Below are positions 15,770 through 23,598 of a stretch of 29,132 nucleotides of DNA, piece by piece. Location of the stretch: contig CAKTAV010000018.1 of NCBI GenBank assembly GCA_934532985.1, positions 1 through 29,132 on the forward strand, in the 5' to 3' direction. The DNA comes from an uncultured Butyricicoccus sp. (GTDB lineage Bacteria; Bacillota; Clostridia; Oscillospirales; Butyricicoccaceae). The position numbers and the translations under genes are program-made. Position 1 is the stretch's first letter. The number at the start of each line of letters is the position of its first letter. The notes under the pieces are model-generated. The model did no database searches. It was not told the DNA's origin and saw only the letters and a program-made list of their open reading frames with translations.

Positions 15770-17006
15770 GGCGGCAGTGACGGTTGCGGTCATCGGCGCC
15801 GGTGCGGCGGGACTGATGGCGGCGTATGCGGCGGCGCAGGAGGGCGCGAAGGTGCTCCTGTTTGAGCCGAACGAAAAAATCGGACGCAAGATTATGATTA
15901 CGGGCAAAGGCCGCTGCAATGTGACGAACAACTGCGATACACAGACGTTTTTAGCCAATGTGCCGCAGAATCCGCGCTTTTTATACAGCGCGCTGGGCGC
16001 ATTTGGCGTGCAGGACATCATGGCCTTTTTTGAGGAGCAGGGCGTGCCGCTGAAAACCGAGCGCGGCAATCGTGTGTTCCCGCAGTCGGACCGCTCGGTA
16101 GATATCGTTGACGCATTGTTCCATGCGATGCATCGGGCGGGAGTGACGATGATACACAAACGGGTAACAAATCTGCATACGGACGAGACCGGCGCCATTT
16201 GCGCGGTGGAAGCGGACGGACAGCGCTATCCGGTGGAGCGTGCTGTTTTGGCGACGGGTGGAAAATCCTATCCGCTGACCGGCTCGACGGGTGACGGTTA
16301 TGTGTTGGCGCAGAAGCTGGGGCACACGGTGACGCCGCTGCGTCCCTCGCTGATTCCGCTGACGTGCGAGGGAAAGGACTGCCCCAGAATGCAGGGACTG
16401 TCCCTCAAGAATGTCACACTGACTATTTATGAAAACAATAAAAAGTTGCATGACGGCTTTGGCGAGATGCTGTTTACCCATTTTGGCATCTCCGGTCCGC
16501 TGGTGCTCAGCGCGTCCTCTCATATGCGCAAGTGGGACAGCGCGACCTATCGGGCGGAGATTGATTTGAAACCGGCGCTGGATCGTTCGACGCTAGATAA
16601 GCGGGTTTTATCCGACTTTTCCGAGCGGCAGAATGTGGACTTCCACAATGCGCTCTCGGCGCTGCTGCCGCGCAAAATCATCCCGATTATCATTGAACAT
16701 TCGGGCATTGATCCGCATGCAAAGGTGCATTCGATTACGAAAAAGCAGCGCGCCTCGCTGGTGACGGCAATCAAGCAGTTCCCGCTGACGATTACGGGCA
16801 CGCGTCCGATTGAAGAGGCCATTGTGACCTCAGGTGGCGTTTCGGTGCGGGAGGTTTCACCGAAAACAATGGAGTCGAAAAAGGTACCGGGGCTGTATCT
16901 GGCAGGAGAATTGCTGGATGTGGATGCATATACCGGTGGATTTAACCTGCAGATTGCGTGGTCGACCGGTTATCTGGCAGGACAGAGTGCGGCGCAGATC
17001 GGATAA
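15747..17006 (+). CDS. HI0933/YhiN/BaiN-family flavoprotein
   Basis: This is an FAD-binding oxidoreductase of unsettled function (419 residues from the ATG). It has the dinucleotide fold VAVIGAGAAGLMAA near the start, the family signature GKGRCNVTNNC, TGGKSYPLTGSTGDGY in the middle, and GGFNLQIAWSTGYLAG at the end. Relatives are annotated as aminoacetone oxidase-like, or as BaiN, a bile-acid-associated reductase, without a firm physiological role. The ATG at 15747 overlaps the regulator gene by 23 bases and has only a weak AGG. An in-frame GTG at 15777 with GAGG 5 bases upstream would give MTVAVIGAGAAG, the more typical N-terminus, and starts after the upstream stop. I regard that start as at least equally likely. 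Confidence 0.9.
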   Translation: MKNLTTNEAAVTVAVIGAGAAGLMAAYAAAQEGAKVLLFEPNEKIGRKIMITGKGRCNVTNNCDTQTFLANVPQNPRFLYSALGAFGVQDIMAFFEEQGVPLKTERGNRVFPQSDRSVDIVDALFHAMHRAGVTMIHKRVTNLHTDETGAICAVEADGQRYPVERAVLATGGKSYPLTGSTGDGYVLAQKLGHTVTPLRPSLIPLTCEGKDCPRMQGLSLKNVTLTIYENNKKLHDGFGEMLFTHFGISGPLVLSASSHMRKWDSATYRAEIDLKPALDRSTLDKRVLSDFSERQNVDFHNALSALLPRKIIPIIIEHSGIDPHAKVHSITKKQRASLVTAIKQFPLTITGTRPIEEAIVTSGGVSVREVSPKTMESKKVPGLYLAGELLDVDAYTGGFNLQIAWSTGYLAGQSAAQIG

Positions 17007-17023
17007 ATAGGAGAGGATGGACT

Positions 17024-17428
17024 ATGGGAAGCAGAGAGGTTGCAACGGCAGCCATTCGCATCGCGCTGACGGACAGCCTGGAGCAGGAGCGCCAGACAAA
17101 GGAGCAGCTGCGGGAGCAGGATATCCGTGCGGCAGCCGTGAATTTTGGCGGGGATTTTATCACGTCGGTAAGTAAGATTATTGAGCGTGCGGTGGTTGCG
17201 GCAAAGCGCGAGGGCTTGATTGGCACGGAGCACGGCGAAGAAGGTGCAGTTGCCGGAGCGGCGCGCGAGGCAGTCAGCCAGATTACGAGCAAGGCGATTG
17301 GACTGAATGTCGGAGGAAAGATTGGCATTGCGCGCAGCGGCGACCACATCAGCGTCGTGGTTTATTTCAGTATTGGTATGCTGAATCTGAATGAAGTCGC
17401 GATTGGCCTCGGTCATCGCGCAATTTGA
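17024..17428 (+). CDS. HutP-family RNA-binding regulatory protein
   Basis: The 134 residues match the clostridial branch of the HutP family, best seen in the C-terminal half (GLNVGGKIGIAR, DHISVVVYF, LNEVAIGLGHRAI). Bacillus HutP is a histidine- and magnesium-dependent antiterminator of the hut operon. Against Bacillus HutP as I remember it, His70 and His131 would correspond to metal ligands His73 and His138, while the second histidine of the HxxxH pair is Gly74 here, so ligand binding may differ. The ATG at 17024 follows AGGAGAGG by 7 bases. No hut genes are present; it lies between the flavoprotein and cmk, so its RNA target is unknown. Confidence 0.82.
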   Translation: MGSREVATAAIRIALTDSLEQERQTKEQLREQDIRAAAVNFGGDFITSVSKIIERAVVAAKREGLIGTEHGEEGAVAGAAREAVSQITSKAIGLNVGGKIGIARSGDHISVVVYFSIGMLNLNEVAIGLGHRAI

Positions 17429-17458
17429 CAGAAAGCAAACGAAGAGGAGATTGGAAGC

Positions 17459-18145
17459 ATGAGTACCATTGCAGTGGCGATTGACGGCCCATCCGGCGCC
17501 GGAAAGAGCACGATTGCCCGCGCGGCGGCAAAACGCTTGGGCTATCTGTATGTAGACACGGGGGCGATGTACCGCACCATTGGTCTGGCGGCATGCCGGG
17601 CTGGCATTGCGGTCGGTGAGACAACGCGCGTGCCGCCGATTTTGGCGGGACTCCACATTGAGCTAGCGTACGACGACGAAGGGGTGCAGCATGTTGTGCT
17701 GAACGGAGAGGATGTCTCCGCGGCGATTCGCACACCGGAGATGTCGGAGTACGCCTCGTTTGTGTCAAAGATCCCGGAGGTTCGGACGTATCTGCTGGAT
17801 ACTCAGCGCAATCTTGCAAAGACGCATTCGGTCATTATGGACGGACGCGATATCGGTACGGTAATTCTGCCGAATGCGCAGGTCAAGATCTTTTTGACAG
17901 CGAGTGCCGAGGCGCGGGCAAAGCGGCGGCACAAGGAATATCTTGACAAGGGACAGGAGATCGCGCTGGATGAGGTACTGGAGCAGATGATTCGTCGCGA
18001 TAAGCAGGATTCGGAGCGAGCAACCGCCCCGCTGCGGCAGGCGGAGGACGCTGTGCTGCTGGACACCAGTGAAATGACGCTGAACGAATCCATTCAGGCG
18101 GTGCTGGATCAAATACGGAGCAAGGCAGGGGAGGAAGAGGCATGA
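17459..18145 (+). CDS. cmk: Cytidylate kinase
   Basis: It phosphorylates CMP and dCMP with ATP. The 228 residues have the P-loop GPSGAGKST (10-18), YVDTGAMYR, the CMP-binding insert, and MDGRDIGTVILP followed by RRHKEY of the lid region. AGGAG lies ahead of the ATG. The stop overlaps the acyltransferase start by 4 bases (ATGA), so the two are translationally coupled. The order cmk, plsC, ispH is common in Clostridia. Confidence 0.96.
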   Translation: MSTIAVAIDGPSGAGKSTIARAAAKRLGYLYVDTGAMYRTIGLAACRAGIAVGETTRVPPILAGLHIELAYDDEGVQHVVLNGEDVSAAIRTPEMSEYASFVSKIPEVRTYLLDTQRNLAKTHSVIMDGRDIGTVILPNAQVKIFLTASAEARAKRRHKEYLDKGQEIALDEVLEQMIRRDKQDSERATAPLRQAEDAVLLDTSEMTLNESIQAVLDQIRSKAGEEEA

Positions 18146-18738
18146 AGTTTCATCGTGGATTTCAATACATTGCAATCCCGGTGGTCAATGTCTACGACCA
18201 CCTAAAATATAACTATCACGTCATCGGGCGAGAGAAAATTCCGGACGGCGGCTGTGTCGTCTGTGCCAATCACTCCCAGTGGGCGGATCCGGTGCTGGTT
18301 GCCACGGCGATTGGAAACCGGCATTCGTTTGCGGCAATGGGCAAAAAGGAGCTGTTTCAGATCAAGGGACTCGCGCCGCTGATTACGGCGCTGGGATGTT
18401 TTCCTGTGGATCGAGAGGGCGCGGACATCAATGCGATTCGTCAGTCGCTTCAGGCAGTCAAGGATGGACGCAAGCTGCTGATTTTCCCAGAAGGCACGAC
18501 ACACCACAAGGAGGGCGATGACGTCAAACTGGGTGCGGCACGGATTGCACTGAAAACTAAGGCGCCGATTCTTCCGGTCTACATTTCGGAGAACAAACGT
18601 TTTCGCTCTAAGGTATATGTGGTATTCGGCGACCCGTTTGTGCCGGAGCCGACACGGACGCGTGAGGGCTACGAGCTGCTGGCGGCCGATATTATGAACC
18701 GAATCTATGGACTGAAGGAGAACATTCCGAATGGTTGA
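18142..18738 (+). CDS. plsC: 1-acyl-glycerol-3-phosphate acyltransferase (PlsC family)
   Basis: It transfers a second acyl chain to lysophosphatidic acid to make phosphatidic acid at the membrane. The 198 residues carry the catalytic NHX4D motif (His44 and Asp49 in NHSQWAD), the substrate-binding FPEGTTH block around residue 115-121, and PILPVYI. It lacks an obvious N-terminal transmembrane helix, as do many short PlsC proteins. It overlaps cmk by 4 bases and ispH-rpsA by 8 bases, so all three are tightly coupled. Confidence 0.92.
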   Translation: MKFHRGFQYIAIPVVNVYDHLKYNYHVIGREKIPDGGCVVCANHSQWADPVLVATAIGNRHSFAAMGKKELFQIKGLAPLITALGCFPVDREGADINAIRQSLQAVKDGRKLLIFPEGTTHHKEGDDVKLGAARIALKTKAPILPVYISENKRFRSKVYVVFGDPFVPEPTRTREGYELLAADIMNRIYGLKENIPNG

Positions 18739-20668
18739 GGTAGCAAAGACCGCAGGCTTCTGTTTCGGGGTTCGTCGGGCGGTGGAAACGGCGGAGCGCG
18801 AGTGCGCCGAGCAGGGCGGCATCTGGGCGCTGGGAGACATCATCCACAACACCCACGAGGTGGAGCGCCTGCGCAGACTGGGCGTGAAAAAGGCAGATGA
18901 GGTGGCGGATGTTCCGGACGGCGTATCAGTGCTGATTCGCGCACACGGCGTGCCGGAAAGCACCTATTTGGAGCTGAAACGCAAGGGATGCCGCATTGTG
19001 GATGCGACCTGTCCGTTTGTGGATAAGATCCATAAAATTGTGCAGGAGGAGAGCGCGCAGGGACGCCATGTCATCGTCATCGGTTCGCGGCAGCACCCGG
19101 AGGTCATCGGCATTCGGGGATGGTGCAGCAGCTCCAGCTGTGTGCAGTCACCAGAGGAATTGCGCGAGCTGCTGGATTCCGACACGGAGGAAGCCGATAT
19201 TTTACACAAAAATCCCGTTAGTATCGTCGCTCAGACTACTATAAACCGAAAATTATGGGATTTTTGTATAGAAATTATAAAAAAAGAGTGTACAAACGCC
19301 AAAATATTTGATACAATATGTTATGCCACAACCGAGCGTCAGAAAGAGGCTCGGTTATTAGCCGGCAAATCGGACATTATGATTGTGATTGGTGACAGGA
19401 AGAGCTCTAACACGAAGCGTCTGTATGAGATCAGCCGATCGCTCTGCGATCGCGTGCTTACCATTGAAGATGCCGCTGGACTCTCTGGGCATGAAACAGA
19501 GGGTATGGAGCAGCCGTTTATCGGAATTACAGCAGGCGCGTCCACGCCGGCGTGGATTATTAAGGAGGTCAAAAACATTATGAGCGAAGAAACAAGAATC
19601 GAAACCGGCAGCGAAGATTTCGCTGCAATGCTTGAGGAGAGCTTCAAGACTTTAAATACAGGAGATAAGGTAACCGGTACCGTTCTGCAGATTTCTCAGA
19701 ACGAAGTTCAGGTTGATCTGGGTGTTAAGCATGCCGCTTACATTCCGATGCATGAGCTGTCTGACGATCCGAACTTCGATATCAACAGCATTCAGCCGGG
19801 CGACGAGATCGAGGCAATTGTTGTTCGTGTAAATGATGCAGAGGGTACTATCGTTCTGTCCAAGAAGCGTGTTGACCAGATGAAGGGCTGGGAGTCCATC
19901 GAGGCTGCCAAGGAAGACAAGACCATCGTCGAGGGCAAGGTAAACGAGGAGAACAAGGGCGGCGTTGTTGCCAGCGCATTCGGCGTTCGCGTATTCATCC
20001 CGGCAAGCCAGACCGGCATCCCGAAGGGTCAGCCGCTGAGCCAGCTGGTTGGTACCGTAGCTCGTTTCCGCATTACTGAGATCAACCGTCAGAGAAAGCG
20101 CGTTGTCGGCTCTATCCGTGCCGTAGCTCAGGAAGAGCGCCGCGCAGCTGCTGAGAAGGTTTGGAATGAGATCGAGGTTGGCAAGGAGTACACCGGCACT
20201 GTTAAGTCTCTGACTTCTTACGGCGCATTCGTTGACATCGGTGGCGTTGACGGCATGATCCACATCTCTGAGCTGTCTTGGGGCCGCATCAAGCATCCGT
20301 CTGAGGTTGTTAACGTTGGCGATACGGTTAACGTTTACGTTATCGGTCTGGATCGCGAGAACAAGAAGATTTCTCTGGGCTATAAGCGTCCGGAAGACAA
20401 TCCGTGGAATGTATTCACCGCAAACTACGACATCGACGATGTCGCTACCGTTCGCATTCTGAAGTTTATGCCGTTCGGTGCGTTTGCTGAAATCATCCCG
20501 GGTGTTGACGGCCTGATTCACATTTCTCAGATCGCCGATCGCCGCATCGCAAAGCCGGACGAGGTTCTGCAGATTGGCGAAGAGGTCGAGGCAAAGATCA
20601 TCGACATCGATCCGGACAAGAAGAAGGTTTCTCTGTCTATCCGCGCTCTGCTGAACGACGAGGACTAA
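18731..20668 (+). CDS. ispH-rpsA: Fused IspH (HMBPP reductase) and ribosomal protein S1
   Basis: One 645-residue frame joins two proteins. Residues 1-283 are IspH, the iron-sulfur enzyme that makes IPP and DMAPP, with cluster cysteines Cys11 (GFCFGV), Cys94 (DATCP) and Cys197 (DTICYAT). Residues from 284 are an S1 protein with four S1 RNA-binding domains at about 309-380, 396-466, 483-555 and 568-642. Such fusions are known in Clostridia. Met284 is preceded by a consensus Shine-Dalgarno, and an A+T-rich patch with a promoter-like sequence lies upstream inside ispH, so a separate 362-residue S1 may also be made. Codon use changes at the junction: the S1 half favours GTT, CGT and TCT. It is the last gene of its operon. 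Confidence 0.95.
   Translation: MVEVAKTAGFCFGVRRAVETAERECAEQGGIWALGDIIHNTHEVERLRRLGVKKADEVADVPDGVSVLIRAHGVPESTYLELKRKGCRIVDATCPFVDKIHKIVQEESAQGRHVIVIGSRQHPEVIGIRGWCSSSSCVQSPEELRELLDSDTEEADILHKNPVSIVAQTTINRKLWDFCIEIIKKECTNAKIFDTICYATTERQKEARLLAGKSDIMIVIGDRKSSNTKRLYEISRSLCDRVLTIEDAAGLSGHETEGMEQPFIGITAGASTPAWIIKEVKNIMSEETRIETGSEDFAAMLEESFKTLNTGDKVTGTVLQISQNEVQVDLGVKHAAYIPMHELSDDPNFDINSIQPGDEIEAIVVRVNDAEGTIVLSKKRVDQMKGWESIEAAKEDKTIVEGKVNEENKGGVVASAFGVRVFIPASQTGIPKGQPLSQLVGTVARFRITEINRQRKRVVGSIRAVAQEERRAAAEKVWNEIEVGKEYTGTVKSLTSYGAFVDIGGVDGMIHISELSWGRIKHPSEVVNVGDTVNVYVIGLDRENKKISLGYKRPEDNPWNVFTANYDIDDVATVRILKFMPFGAFAEIIPGVDGLIHISQIADRRIAKPDEVLQIGEEVEAKIIDIDPDKKKVSLSIRALLNDED
19289..19317 (+). promoter_or_regulatory. 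Candidate internal promoter for the S1 half
   Basis: TGTACA (19289-19294), 17 bases and TACAAT (19312-19317), with the extended -10 TG at 19309-19310, lie inside the ispH part in the most A+T-rich stretch of the operon. Bases 19201-19320 are about 29% G+C by hand count, against well over 50% around them. A transcript from here would start near 19324, about 255 bases before the internal S1 start. Confidence 0.5.
19562..19582 (+). promoter_or_regulatory. Internal Shine-Dalgarno and start codon for stand-alone S1
   Basis: AAGGAGGT (19562-19569), a consensus ribosome binding site, stands 10 bases ahead of an in-frame ATG (19580-19582) exactly where the S1 sequence begins (MSEETRIE). Initiation here would yield a 362-residue S1 protein without the IspH part. 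Confidence 0.65.
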
Positions 20669-20700
20669 GAATTACTTCTTAATTTTATATTGAAGAATGC

Positions 20701-20745
20701 AAGGGAGCATCTATCTTAGGATTGATGTTCCCTTTTTCTCTTTTT
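20701..20745 (+). terminator. Intrinsic terminator after ispH-rpsA
   Basis: AGGGAGCATC (20702-20711) pairs with GATGTTCCCT (20724-20733), with one G-U pair, followed by T runs at 20733-20737 and 20741-20745. It separates the operon from yunB. Confidence 0.9.
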
Positions 20746-20795
20746 CACCGAATTGCGCTCTCCTGCATACCCTGCGAGAGGAAAGGCGGGGTGGT

Positions 20796-21428
20796 ATGAG
20801 ACGAATTCGGTGGTATCGGCGGCGCATACGCGGACGACCGAGCAAGAGAAAACGACTGCTGCTTGTGACGGCGATTGGTGTGCTGCTTGTACACGGCTTC
20901 CTGTTTCGCTTGCGTCCCAGTCTGGCGGATTATGCGGAAAATGAAATCCAATATCGCGCGACGAAGGGAATGGAGCAGGCGGTTTCACAAGCGATGCAGC
21001 AGCAATCGCAAGCGGTTGCGGAGCTGTGTACGCTGGATAATGGAAGCGCATCGGCACTGACGATGAACGCAAATGCAGCGGAGCAGATTCGGACGCAGAC
21101 GGTGCGAAACACATACGAAGCTATCAATGAACTGGAGCAGCGAAGCCTTTCGGTTCCAATCGGTACGCTGATTGACCCACAGTATCTGGCAGGAATCGGC
21201 CCAAAGCTCCCGTTTTCGGCGGTGGGATTGGGCATGGCGTCCTCGTCCATTCAGTCGGAGTTCGTGGATTCCGGTATCAATCAGACAAAGTACAGCTTGG
21301 TTCTGCACATCTCAGCGGAGGTACAGTTGCATGCGCTGTGGTGCAGCCGCACGGTGACGATTACCAATGACTATCCACTGACTGAAACCATAATTGTGGG
21401 TGAGGTTCCCAAGGCACTGGTACAATAA
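20796..21428 (+). CDS. yunB: Sporulation protein YunB
   Basis: This 210-residue protein has a basic N-terminus, one transmembrane segment (about 19-37, LLLVTAIGVLLVHGFLF) and an outward domain with family landmarks PIGTLIDPQYL, GIGPKLPFS, SEFVDSGINQT and a C-terminal VGEVPKAL. In Bacillus, yunB is made in the mother cell and is needed for normal spores; its molecular role is unknown. The ATG at 20796 follows a GGCGGGGTGG stretch. A CATACCCT at 20766-20773 resembles a sigma-E -10, but no matching -35 stands 14 bases upstream. The gene is a good sign that the organism forms spores. Confidence 0.88.
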   Translation: MRRIRWYRRRIRGRPSKRKRLLLVTAIGVLLVHGFLFRLRPSLADYAENEIQYRATKGMEQAVSQAMQQQSQAVAELCTLDNGSASALTMNANAAEQIRTQTVRNTYEAINELEQRSLSVPIGTLIDPQYLAGIGPKLPFSAVGLGMASSSIQSEFVDSGINQTKYSLVLHISAEVQLHALWCSRTVTITNDYPLTETIIVGEVPKALVQ

Positions 21429-21462
21429 ATGCGGAGATTCGGTTTTTTTTACCGCTCGTTTT

Positions 21463-21471
21463 TGTTATAAT
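21463..21471 (+). promoter_or_regulatory. Extended -10 promoter of ligA-gatCAB
   Basis: TGTTATAAT (TG at 21463-21464, TATAAT at 21466-21471) is a full extended -10; the -35 region is only a poly-T stretch (T8 at 21443-21450). The predicted start is near 21478, about 50 bases ahead of ligA. Confidence 0.6.
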
Positions 21472-21480
21472 AATACTGAT

Positions 21481-21499
21481 TTGTCGGGAAAAACGACAA
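21481..21499 (+). repeat. Inverted repeat in the ligA leader
   Basis: TTGTCG (21481-21486) and CGACAA (21494-21499) are separated by 7 bases and lie a few bases downstream of the predicted start site. It could be an operator or a small leader hairpin. It does not match the Gram-positive LexA site. Confidence 0.4.
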
Positions 21500-21527
21500 T
21501 ACATTATGGAAAAACGAGGAGATCGAA

Positions 21528-23519
21528 ATGGGAATTTCGGAACAGATACAACAGCTGCGGGAAGCGCTGAATTATCACAATAAAAAGTACTATGACGAAG
21601 ACGCGCCGGAGATTTCTGACTTTGAATATGACCGGATGCTGCGGAAGTTGGAGACGCTGGAGTTGGAATATCCGGAGTATGACGACCCGAATTCGCCGAC
21701 GCACCATGTCGGCGGCTCGGTTTCGGCGAAGTTTTCCGAGGTGCGGCATCCGTGGCCGCTGGAGAGCTTGCAGGACGTGTTTTCGTTTGATGAGCTGCGG
21801 GAGTTTTACGACCGTGCACCGGCGCTGGAATATGTGGTGGAATACAAGATTGACGGTCTGTCGGTTTCGCTGGAATACGAAAACGGCGTCTTTGTCCGCG
21901 GCGCGACGCGCGGCGACGGCACAGTCGGTGAGGATGTCACCGACAATCTGCGCACGATTACAGATATTCCAAAACATATTGCGAACGCTCCGGCACAGCT
22001 GGTCGTGCGCGGCGAGGTCTACATGCGCCGCTCCGTGTTTGAACAGCTCAATGCACAGCGCGAGCTGGACGGACAGCCGCCGCTCGCCAATCCGCGCAAC
22101 GCCGCCGCTGGTTCGCTGCGGCAGTTGGATCGCGAGGTGACGCGGCAGAGACGGCTCTCGATTTTCTGCTTCAACATTCAAAACAGCGAGGAGTTGCCGC
22201 TGACCAGCCATGAGCAGTCGCTGCGTTACTTGCAGGAGCTGGGCTTTCCGGTCGTGCCGAATTACCGCAAGCTGAGCAATCCGGCAGAGATCGAGGCGGA
22301 GATTGTCCGCATGGGCGACAGCCGCGGTGAGCTGGATTTTGATATTGACGGCGCGGTGGTCAAGGTCAACAACTTTGCACTGCGGCGGCAGCTGGGTTCG
22401 ACGGCGAAGTATCCGCGATGGGCGGCGGCGTACAAATACCCGCCGGAGATCAAGGAGACGCTGCTCAAGGACATCGTGATTACGGTGGGACGTACCGGCG
22501 TGCTGACGCCAAACGCCGTATTAGAGCCGGTACGACTGGCGGGAACAACGGTCAGCCGCGCGACGCTGCACAACCGTGAGTTCATCCGCGAAAAGGATGT
22601 ACGCATCGGCGACACCGTTCGCGTGCGCAAGGCCGGTGAGATTATTCCGGAAATCCTGGGTAGTGTGCCGGAGAAACGCCCAAGTGACAGCGTGCCGTAT
22701 GAGATGCCGACGGTGTGTCCGGTGTGCGGCGCGCCGGTCATCGAAGAGGACGCGGCGGTGCGATGCACGGGCGCGGAGTGTCCGGCACAGCTGCTGCGCA
22801 ATCTGATGCATTTTGTCTCGCGCGACGCGATGGACATTGACGGTTGCGGTCAGGCGATTCTGCAATCGCTGATTGACGCGGATCTGCTGCACTCGGCGGC
22901 GGATCTGTATGAGCTAAAAGCAGAGGACGTCGAAGAGCTGGAGCGGATGGGTAAAAAGTCAGCGGAAAATCTGATTGCCGCCATCAAGCGCTCCAAGCAA
23001 AACGATCTGTCCCGTCTGCTGTTTGCCTTTGGCATTCGTCATATCGGACAGAAGGCGGCGAAAATTCTGTCGGGTACGTTCGGTTCGCTGGATGCGATTT
23101 TGCAGGCCAACGAGGAACAGCTGACCGAGATTCGCGATATTGGCGGCACGATGGCACAGTCGATTGTGCAGTGGCGCGAGCAGAAGCAGTCACTGCATTT
23201 GATCTCTCGTCTGCGGGAGCTGGGTGTGAATTTCACAGGTGAGCAGAAGGTAACAGGCGATACGTTTGCCGGAAAGACGATTGTACTGACCGGCAAGTTG
23301 ACGATATTTACCCGCAAGCAGGCAACTGAACTGATTGAATCGTTGGGCGGTCGGGCTTCCGGCTCGGTGTCCCAAAAGACGGACTTTGTGGTTGCCGGAG
23401 AAAGCGCGGGAAGCAAACTGAAAAAAGCAAATGAGCTTGGCATTCCGGTGTATACCGAGCAGGAATTTCAGGCTTTATTGGACGGACAAGCACCGAGTGA
23501 AGACGGCGCCTCCGTCTAA
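21528..23519 (+). CDS. ligA: NAD-dependent DNA ligase
   Basis: LigA seals nicks in DNA using NAD+, in replication and repair. The 663 residues are full length for the family. In order they show the Ia domain (HNKKYYDEDAPEISDFEYD), the adenylated Lys107 in KIDG (107-110), the OB fold, a four-cysteine zinc finger (CPVCGAPV then CTGAECPAQ), helix-hairpin-helix repeats (LFAFGIRHIGQKAA, IRDIGG) and a C-terminal BRCT domain (FAGKTIVLTGKL to the end). GAGGAGA precedes the ATG. It heads an apparent operon with gatCAB. Confidence 0.98.
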   Translation: MGISEQIQQLREALNYHNKKYYDEDAPEISDFEYDRMLRKLETLELEYPEYDDPNSPTHHVGGSVSAKFSEVRHPWPLESLQDVFSFDELREFYDRAPALEYVVEYKIDGLSVSLEYENGVFVRGATRGDGTVGEDVTDNLRTITDIPKHIANAPAQLVVRGEVYMRRSVFEQLNAQRELDGQPPLANPRNAAAGSLRQLDREVTRQRRLSIFCFNIQNSEELPLTSHEQSLRYLQELGFPVVPNYRKLSNPAEIEAEIVRMGDSRGELDFDIDGAVVKVNNFALRRQLGSTAKYPRWAAAYKYPPEIKETLLKDIVITVGRTGVLTPNAVLEPVRLAGTTVSRATLHNREFIREKDVRIGDTVRVRKAGEIIPEILGSVPEKRPSDSVPYEMPTVCPVCGAPVIEEDAAVRCTGAECPAQLLRNLMHFVSRDAMDIDGCGQAILQSLIDADLLHSAADLYELKAEDVEELERMGKKSAENLIAAIKRSKQNDLSRLLFAFGIRHIGQKAAKILSGTFGSLDAILQANEEQLTEIRDIGGTMAQSIVQWREQKQSLHLISRLRELGVNFTGEQKVTGDTFAGKTIVLTGKLTIFTRKQATELIESLGGRASGSVSQKTDFVVAGESAGSKLKKANELGIPVYTEQEFQALLDGQAPSEDGASV

Positions 23520-23522
23520 CTC

Positions 23523-23576
23523 CTCCGGCGGGACGTGCTCGCCGGAGTGAGAACGGACCACAGCAAGCAATTGCTG
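23523..23576 (+). other. Two hairpins in the ligA-gatC gap
   Basis: CTCCGGCG (23523-23530) pairs with CGCCGGAG (23540-23547) with a 9-base loop; CAGCAA (23561-23566) pairs with TTGCTG (23571-23576) with a 4-base loop. Neither is followed by a T run, so they are not ordinary terminators. They may affect mRNA stability or the balance between ligA and gatCAB. No T-box element is present. Confidence 0.45.
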
Positions 23577-23598
23577 AATCAAAAGGAGGAATAGAGTC

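Noticed and set aside
20766..20773. Sigma-E promoter for yunB
   Set aside because: CATACCCT resembles the -10, but no matching -35 stands 13-15 bases upstream, so I did not list it as a promoter.
23520..23598. T-box leader for gatCAB
   Set aside because: No AGGGTGG-type antiterminator sequence and no specifier stem; only two short hairpins.
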